Positions 45,151-49,860 of a DNA stretch of 49,860 nucleotides are shown here, in pieces. Source of the stretch: Bdellovibrionales bacterium (GTDB taxonomy: Bacteria; Bdellovibrionota; FAC87; UBA2466); NCBI GenBank assembly GCA_009692515.1, contig SHZA01000012.1:1-49860 (forward strand), written 5' to 3'. Below the pieces are notes generated by a model. The model had not been told where the DNA came from, ran no database searches, and worked only from the letters and a program-made list of their open reading frames with translations. The translations under genes were made by a program, and so were the position numbers. Each line of letters starts with the position of its first letter. Position 1 is the stretch's first letter.

Positions 45151-46203
45151 ATGTATACAAAAGCGCTATATGATCATGAGGCCCTAGCTCTACAAATCAT
45201 TCGCCAGAAAAATCATGCTTGGGACCTAGAAAAAGGAATCTCTTGGAGCACCGGGGTCGATGCCAATAGATATCTACTTCCTATTGACTCAGAGGCCATC
45301 GCCTTCCCGGGTGCCAGTGCCGAACAAAGGCTAGCCATCTCACAGCTATTGGGTCTTATCGTTAATTCCACTATCGCTGAACTGGAAGACATGATCCACA
45401 AACTGAAACACTCCTGTTGGACCGAAATTTTAAGAAGCTATCCGGTAGGCCCAGAGATATGGGAATTGGGTGAGCTTTTTTTTGAAGAGGAGATAAAACA
45501 CTCTCATGCTTTTCACCGTTACAACTTAGCTTTTTGCGAAGGAACTGGGATAGACAAAAAGGATCTCGATCTTATTCTCCCTAAAGCCTACGGTTCTTTG
45601 TTTTTAAAGGCTGTCACGCAGAATGCAAAATTTGGCGGCCATTCTTTTTGGTGGATTGTAGCGGCTGTTGAAGAGGTTTCTATTTCTCTTTATAAAAACT
45701 TAAGTCCATTCAAAACTCAAATGGATCCTCTTTATCACGAAGTCCATTTGCGCCACATGGAGGAAGAATCCAGGCATCACAACTATGCTTTTTTAATGCT
45801 CCAAATTTTAAAAGAAAGAAATCATTCCTTAAGCGATTTTTTTTATTCGAAAACCGACCTCATTTTTGGCCAAATGTTTTGTTCGGGCTGGGTGATTGCC
45901 GAGCTAAACAAAGTTTTTGATTCAAAAAAATTAAAACACAAACATCCTTTTTTTGAAACTATCGCTAGCTGCGAAAATCTATTTAAACAATTAGGCCCAA
46001 AAGAATTAGCGAGCCGTCTTTTTGTATCGGCTCCTTACATTAGTCTGATGATCAATGGAAAAAACCACAAGAAAACTATTAAAATGGCAGAACAACAAAA
46101 TATTTTTTCATTTCCATTTCCAGATCCCATTCAAGTACCTACCCACACAGAGGTCATTCCCGCATTCACAAAATCCGTTCAGCGGAAAACAGGGAAAGGA
46201 TAA
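45151..46203 (+). CDS. AurF-like non-heme diiron oxygenase
   Basis: 350 residues, mainly helical. The metal-ligand pattern of AurF (p-aminobenzoate N-oxygenase) as I recall it is E101, E136-x2-H139, E196, H223-x3-E227-x2-H230. Here E79, E114-I-K-H117, E174 or E175, and H202-x3-E206-x2-H209 occur with the same or nearly the same spacings (35, 60, about 85, 4 and 3), in ELEDMIH, FEEEIKHSHAF, AAVEEVS and RHMEEESRHH. Such enzymes activate oxygen to oxidise amines or C-H bonds. The C-terminal 100 residues are less diagnostic. It sits second in an operon with an amidotransferase, hydrolase, M24 and SDR. The substrate is unknown. Confidence 0.78.
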   Translation: MYTKALYDHEALALQIIRQKNHAWDLEKGISWSTGVDANRYLLPIDSEAIAFPGASAEQRLAISQLLGLIVNSTIAELEDMIHKLKHSCWTEILRSYPVGPEIWELGELFFEEEIKHSHAFHRYNLAFCEGTGIDKKDLDLILPKAYGSLFLKAVTQNAKFGGHSFWWIVAAVEEVSISLYKNLSPFKTQMDPLYHEVHLRHMEEESRHHNYAFLMLQILKERNHSLSDFFYSKTDLIFGQMFCSGWVIAELNKVFDSKKLKHKHPFFETIASCENLFKQLGPKELASRLFVSAPYISLMINGKNHKKTIKMAEQQNIFSFPFPDPIQVPTHTEVIPAFTKSVQRKTGKG

Positions 46204-46212
46204 CGGTGCTTT

Positions 46213-47094
46213 ATGGTAATTGAACATCGCCAAGCCTTCTTAAGAAATCTAAATACCTCTTGGCTAGAGGGAGGGAAGAAAAAGAATCCCATTGTTTTAT
46301 TTCTTCATGGCTATCCGGATGGCCCCGAAATTTGGTCGGAACAAATCCGCTATTTCTCGAGACAATTTCATGTAATTTGTCCTTACACGAGGGGCACCTT
46401 TGCTTCAGAGCCGGGCAGACTTTTAAGTCGATTTTCCCCAGATTCTTTATGTTTAGATCTTTTAGAGATTTTAAAAATTGCTGACCCCAAAGGGAAACAA
46501 AAAATTTATGTAGTGGGCCACGATTTAGGCGGAGCCGTAGCGTGGAGACTTGCCACTTATCTGGGGCCTAGATTATCTAGGCTAGTGATTATCAATAGTT
46601 TATCGATCGAGCAAATGGCTACGCGATTTTTAGAAAGACCGAGACAATGGTTTTACTCTTGGTATCTCTATCCCTTTTTAATTCCCAAAATCCCGGGAAA
46701 AATAATTTCTAGGTTTTCTAAAAAACTCATTCCTTGGGCCTACCAATTTGGCGGTCTGGCCCCAGAAAACTTTCCCAAACTTAATTTAAATAGACCCTTC
46801 CCTAGGGCCACCCTCAAGCTATACCAAGCCTTTGCGCAGGAGGCTGTTCGCTCTCTAAGAAAACCACCCAAAAAAATATTAGCGCCCACGCTAGTTTTGT
46901 GGGGAAAAGAGGACCCCTTTCTACTGCCTCCGACGCTAGATGAATTAGAATGCTATGCCCAATCTTTAACCGTCAGAATTCTGGAGGGTAGCCACTGGCT
47001 TTTTCGCGAACAACCCACAGCGACTAACCACCTCATTGAAACCTTTTTTACAAAAGGAGGAATCTATGCCACGTCTCTTGAAAAAAGTATCTGA
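46213..47094 (+). CDS. Alpha/beta hydrolase with Asp nucleophile (epoxide hydrolase/dehalogenase type)
   Basis: 293 residues. FLHGYPDGPEIW gives the HGxP oxyanion loop (from residue 32); the nucleophile elbow is VGHDLGGAVAW with D104, so the catalytic residue is Asp as in epoxide hydrolases and haloalkane dehalogenases rather than Ser; WGKEDPFL supplies the acid and GSHWLF the His (near 261). A cap region lies at about 130-200. The ATG is 9 bases after the diiron oxygenase stop codon, and its 3' end overlaps the M24 gene. Together with an oxygenase, opening an epoxide or hydrolysing an ester or acid-halide product is reasonable but unproven. Confidence 0.88.
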   Translation: MVIEHRQAFLRNLNTSWLEGGKKKNPIVLFLHGYPDGPEIWSEQIRYFSRQFHVICPYTRGTFASEPGRLLSRFSPDSLCLDLLEILKIADPKGKQKIYVVGHDLGGAVAWRLATYLGPRLSRLVIINSLSIEQMATRFLERPRQWFYSWYLYPFLIPKIPGKIISRFSKKLIPWAYQFGGLAPENFPKLNLNRPFPRATLKLYQAFAQEAVRSLRKPPKKILAPTLVLWGKEDPFLLPPTLDELECYAQSLTVRILEGSHWLFREQPTATNHLIETFFTKGGIYATSLEKSI

Positions 47095-47917
47095 GATTTC
47101 CTCTATTCCCTTGATCGAATATTTTTCACCCAAGGCAAATGTGCCTCCCACCCTCTTGACTATAGAGGGCTATTTAAAATCCCAACGCTTAAGTCAAAGT
47201 GCCGCTTATGAGGTCAGCGGACTTATTCAGGAGGGCTGGACAGAAATTCAGGCCGCTAAACTTTTAAAAACTTTTCTTATGGATTCTGGAGTTAGATCTT
47301 TTTTTCATCACCCCTTTGCTTGGTTTGGAGAACGCGCACGGTTTGAAGGGATTAAAACCTACGCACAATATGCACCCACCAAAAGATGTTTGCAACCAGG
47401 AGAGGTTTTCATTCTCGATGCGGCTCCGATTTTAAATGGTTATATTTCCGATATTGGTTTCACCTGTTCACTGGGAGAAAACTCTCGATTAACAATGGCA
47501 AAACAATTTCTAGGTTCCTTAAGAGATGAAATCCCCAAATTATTTGAGAGTGAGGCCACCGGCGGAGAGATTTGGAATACTATTAACCAAAAAATTTTAG
47601 ATGCCGGCTATTCCAATATTCATAAAAAATATCCATTCTCAGTTTTGGGCCATCGGGTTCATGAAACCAATGAGTCACTAGGTTTTCTTAATGTTTTAAA
47701 TTTTGGGTGGCAGTCCTTCTGGACGCTAACCTCTCGTGGCCTTTTTGGACAATTATTAAATTCTAACCACACAGGGGATCTCACAGGACTATGGGCTATC
47801 GAGCCTCATATTGGAACGACAGATTTCGGAGTTAAATTTGAGGAGATCCTGGTGGTGGAGCACAATAGAGTGAGATGGTTAGAAACACAAACTCAGTATG
47901 GAAAAAGCTTTTTATGA
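47066..47917 (+). CDS. M24 family metallohydrolase (Xaa-Pro aminopeptidase-like fold)
   Basis: 283 residues from ATG 47066, preceded by the excellent site AAAAGGAGG; an earlier in-frame start at 47036 lacks one. All five pita-bread metal ligands are present: D118 (FILDAAP), D129 (YISDIG), H196 (LGHRVH), E246 (AIEPHIG) and E260 (FEEILVVE). The catalytic His-rich segment of methionyl aminopeptidases is less well marked, so it may be a peptidase, a creatinase-like amidinohydrolase or another M24 hydrolase. It overlaps the alpha/beta hydrolase by 29 bases and the SDR by 4 (ATGA). Confidence 0.85.
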   Translation: MPRLLKKVSEISSIPLIEYFSPKANVPPTLLTIEGYLKSQRLSQSAAYEVSGLIQEGWTEIQAAKLLKTFLMDSGVRSFFHHPFAWFGERARFEGIKTYAQYAPTKRCLQPGEVFILDAAPILNGYISDIGFTCSLGENSRLTMAKQFLGSLRDEIPKLFESEATGGEIWNTINQKILDAGYSNIHKKYPFSVLGHRVHETNESLGFLNVLNFGWQSFWTLTSRGLFGQLLNSNHTGDLTGLWAIEPHIGTTDFGVKFEEILVVEHNRVRWLETQTQYGKSFL

Positions 47918-48741
47918 AAAATATCTCTGGAAAGGTTGTGGTTATAACGGGGGCTGCTAACGGAATTGGGAAGGCGTTAACTCAAGAATTTCTAGATAAA
48001 GGGGCTGTGGTGTGGGCCCTCGATCTAGATGGCCCAGCTCTGGTCGAAATTGAAAAAAAGGCCCGCAAAGTTGCAGAGCCTCTTCAGACTCTGACTGTAG
48101 ATGTTTCCGATATCGATCAGATGACTGCGACACTTAAAAAAATTGTTCAAAAAACACCTACCCTCCACTACTGGATTAATAATGCAGGGATTTCAGGGCT
48201 AGGTGGATTTATGGATCATTCTTTAGCTGTCTTTGAAAAAACTATTCGAGTTAATTTAAATGGCGTTGTCATTGGAACGAGATTGGCTGCAGAACACATG
48301 GAAAAACAGGGACAGGGAACGATTGTGAATGTGGCCTCTGTTGCCGGGCATATCAGCGCACCCTATCTTGCGGCCTATTCGGCCAGTAAGCATGGAGTGG
48401 TCGGTTTCACCCGCGCGCTCAGAGAGGAACTAAAACTCAAAGATAGCCCTATTAAACTTGTGATGGTGTCCCCTGGTTTTGTGGATACGAAAATGATCGA
48501 AAGGGGAACTCAATTGGGCTTTCCCAATTGGTTGTCTATATTACTGTCTACGCCAGAAAAGGTAGCAAAGGAAATGATGAAGGGCATTGAAAAGGAAAGG
48601 GAGGAGATTTTCCCCACCTGGAATGGCAAGGCTCTCCTTCAAATGAATCGGGTTTTTCCAAAACTAACCGCAAGTAGCTCTAGAATACTTCTAGCCAAAT
48701 CTCTTAAAGATTTTTTACTTCTCAGAAAAACACCACCCTAA
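47914..48741 (+). CDS. Short-chain dehydrogenase/reductase (classical SDR)
   Basis: 275 residues from ATG 47914, which overlaps the M24 stop (ATGA); an in-frame start 39 bases earlier would lie inside M24. The cofactor motif TGAANGIG (12-19), NNAG (near 88), the catalytic Ser in ASVAGH and Y155-S-A-S-K159 are all present. It would oxidise a hydroxyl or reduce a carbonyl with NAD(P). MIERGTQLGFPNWLSILLS near the end suggests a hydrophobic substrate or membrane-associated tail. Last gene of the operon. Confidence 0.9.
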   Translation: MKNISGKVVVITGAANGIGKALTQEFLDKGAVVWALDLDGPALVEIEKKARKVAEPLQTLTVDVSDIDQMTATLKKIVQKTPTLHYWINNAGISGLGGFMDHSLAVFEKTIRVNLNGVVIGTRLAAEHMEKQGQGTIVNVASVAGHISAPYLAAYSASKHGVVGFTRALREELKLKDSPIKLVMVSPGFVDTKMIERGTQLGFPNWLSILLSTPEKVAKEMMKGIEKEREEIFPTWNGKALLQMNRVFPKLTASSSRILLAKSLKDFLLLRKTPP

Positions 48742-49050
48742 ACAGAATTGCCTAACCAAGAGATGAAAAGTCATCGGCTCTTCAATCCCTCTTGCTCTCC
48801 CCAAAAAGAGTGAGGCCCTTTAAATGATTTTATTTTTTAAACAGTTGGCTACAATTTGTGTCACGTGATCGGCGTAGTCTTTCTGTTAACACCCTATTCT
48901 CTACCGTCTTAAAGCCTATCCCCTCTTCAGTAGGGCACCAAATTAGGTTTTCCTCGGTGCCATTACCCTCTTTAAAGAACTAGGCATTAGGTTTGCAGAT
49001 TCTTTTTATAATAGATATCTGCCTAGGCAGATTATTGTAGAAGGTAGACG
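48742..49050. other. Intergenic region between the diiron-oxygenase operon and cytochrome c gene
   Basis: No gene is supported in these 309 bases. An imperfect hairpin AAGAG-ATGA/TCAT-CTCTT sits near 48760-48785, about 20 bases after the SDR stop, but lacks a T run, so a terminator is uncertain. The 3' end carries a -10-like TATAAT and a perfect palindrome listed separately. Confidence 0.45.
49007..49032 (+). promoter_or_regulatory. TATAAT element with overlapping 16-bp perfect palindrome upstream of cytochrome c
   Basis: TATAAT lies at 49007-49012. The perfect palindrome ATCTGCCTAGGCAGAT fills 49017-49032, starting five bases after it and ending 18 bases before the ATG of the cytochrome. 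A start site at about 49019 would be covered by a bound protein, as in a repressor operator. No consensus -35 is visible at the right distance, so an activator or alternative sigma factor is possible. A transcript hairpin is the alternative. Confidence 0.55.
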
Positions 49051-49488
49051 ATGAGATTATTATTTTTAATGACCGTGGCACTAAGTTTTAACTTAAGTGT
49101 GCCGCTATGGGGTGAAGACCATGCGGGCGTAGTTTCCAATTCCTCTAGACCCTCCGCTGCAAGTGCACCTCAAAGTAGACTTTTTGACTATCTTTCCGCT
49201 TGTCTGGCTGGCCGACCTATCGACCCCTCGATTGCATCCCCTTCTAACCCTCCAGCAGTTACCCAATCGGGTGTAGCGACAAGCCGCGGGGAGAGTGTGT
49301 TTAGATCCTCCTGCTTAAAATGTCATAACGGCGGGACTACCAATGCGCCTAATTTCACTCTTTTAAATAGTACCTCAGCTGGAAAATCAATTACTGCAAT
49401 CAATAACGGCACAATGCCAAAGGATAGAAGCCCAATATCCCCAGCAGACAAAGCAGAACTTATTAAATATCTCCAATCCATAAAATAA
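49051..49488 (+). CDS. Small secreted c-type cytochrome
   Basis: 145 residues: signal peptide (MRLLFLMTVALSFNLSVPLW), a Ser/Ala/Pro-rich stretch, then a class I cytochrome c domain with heme motif C88-L-K-C91-H92 and candidate axial Met M122 in NGTMPKD. The ending DKAELIKYLQSIK is the usual final helix. It would carry electrons in the periplasm. AAGG precedes the ATG. The linker before the heme domain is long for such a small cytochrome and C51 is unpaired. Confidence 0.9.
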   Translation: MRLLFLMTVALSFNLSVPLWGEDHAGVVSNSSRPSAASAPQSRLFDYLSACLAGRPIDPSIASPSNPPAVTQSGVATSRGESVFRSSCLKCHNGGTTNAPNFTLLNSTSAGKSITAINNGTMPKDRSPISPADKAELIKYLQSIK

Positions 49489-49536
49489 ATTTTAGCAACT
49501 CTCATTGCCTCAACTTCAGTTAAGTAATATTCTTTT

Positions 49537-49557
49537 GTCTCTTTAACTTTAAGAGAC
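49537..49557 (+). promoter_or_regulatory. Hairpin before the symporter start, overlapping its ribosome binding site
   Basis: GTCTCTT at 49537-49543 pairs with AAGAGAC at 49551-49557 around a seven-base loop, and the ATG is at 49562. The 3' arm contains the AAGAGA purine tract that is the only candidate ribosome binding site, so folding would hide it. No T run follows, so it is not a terminator. Confidence 0.4.
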
Positions 49558-49561
49558 CCTA

Positions 49562-49860
49562 ATGAACTTTTTTAGATGGCCCATATCTTTACAAACCATT
49601 ATCGCCATGATCCTAGGTGTTATAGCGGGATGGGTGCTGGGTCCCAAAGGGGCTGAGTTTGGATGGGTGGCTAAATACATTATTGAGGTGATTAAGGCCG
49701 TTGCTACCCCCCTTCTTTTCTTTGCTATCTTTGATGCTTTTGTGAGTATCGATCTACGAGGCAAAGGCTTTCTCTGGTTGGTTTTTGTTTGCTCCATTAA
49801 TGCCTGTTGCGCCATTACCATTGCCCTCACGATTTCACATGTTTTTAAACCGGGGTTGTA
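49562..49860 (+). CDS. Dicarboxylate/amino-acid:cation symporter, N-terminal part (cut by window edge)
   Basis: 99 codons from ATG 49562 run off the window. The sequence begins MNFFRWPISLQTIIAMILGV and continues with VIKAVATPLLFFAIFDAFVSI and a third hydrophobic segment, the first three membrane helices of the SDF/DAACS family (GltP, DctA). The family takes up glutamate, aspartate or C4-dicarboxylates with protons or sodium. The substrate cannot be told from the N-terminus alone. A hairpin may mask its ribosome binding site. Confidence 0.85.
   Translation, partial: MNFFRWPISLQTIIAMILGVIAGWVLGPKGAEFGWVAKYIIEVIKAVATPLLFFAIFDAFVSIDLRGKGFLWLVFVCSINACCAITIALTISHVFKPGL

Noticed and set aside
49549-49830. 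Minus-strand frame of 93 codons at the right edge
   Set aside because: It is antisense to the symporter start, whose plus-strand frame has clear membrane helices and family motifs.

Overview
The window looks like a chromosomal segment of a Gram-negative, low-to-moderate GC bacterium. The best guess is the Bdellovibrionota (Bdellovibrio-like) lineage. This is an inference from gene content: a complete tolQ-tolR-tolA-tolB cluster, MreB, trmFO, a DapL-type lysine pathway, PlsB, a PEGA-domain Ser/Thr kinase of the kind seen in myxobacteria and bdellovibrios, many secreted proteins and lipoproteins, and an orphan CpaF ATPase. No rRNA, CRISPR array, prophage or complete insertion sequence was seen. 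There is one tRNA, one MITE-like element and one in-frame minisatellite.

Layout. 0-4 kb: the start of galE, then a polyprenyl-phosphate sugar synthase (GT2) and a large GT-C-like membrane protein with an NPCBM domain, probably a two-gene surface-glycosylation cassette. 4-7.3 kb: a response regulator fused to a histidine kinase, then acetyl-CoA synthetase. 7.3-11.2 kb: a tightly overlapping operon lptM-like, dapF, dapA, dapB, dapL (diaminopimelate/lysine and peptidoglycan precursor synthesis). 11.2-17.3 kb: a small membrane protein, the PEGA kinase divergent from mreB, and a secreted trypsin-like protease. 17.3-20.8 kb: the tol operon without an adjacent pal. 20.9-25.6 kb: trmFO, a repeat-containing secreted protein, a cupredoxin-like secreted protein and orphan CpaF. 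25.7-31 kb: plsB, a GYF_2-domain membrane protein, and a protein with residues resembling a RelA/SpoT synthetase domain.

A tRNA-Ser(UGA) at 31.0 kb marks a compositional change. The following roughly 3.4 kb is richer in G+C and carries a degenerate membrane thioredoxin, a GIDE-like protein with an EF-hand, LemA and a double zinc-ribbon protein: an accessory island candidate. It is followed by crcB and a 227-bp MITE-like element with 6-bp flanking direct repeats. 35.5-42.3 kb holds a coiled-coil secreted protein, a DUF985 cupin, a GlcD-type FAD oxidase overlapping an FAH-family hydrolase, a secreted M49 (DPP III-like) peptidase and an acidic lipoprotein whose terminator lies inside the end of ygiQ.

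44.4-48.7 kb is a compact co-directional operon: class I glutamine amidotransferase, AurF-like diiron oxygenase, Asp-nucleophile alpha/beta hydrolase, M24 metallohydrolase-like protein and SDR oxidoreductase. It reads as an unassigned metabolic pathway. The window ends with a c-type cytochrome preceded by a perfect palindrome, and the start of a dicarboxylate/amino-acid:cation symporter. The best candidates for something undescribed are the diiron-oxygenase operon, the RelA/SpoT-like protein, the LemA/GIDE island beside the tRNA, and the cupredoxin-CpaF pair.
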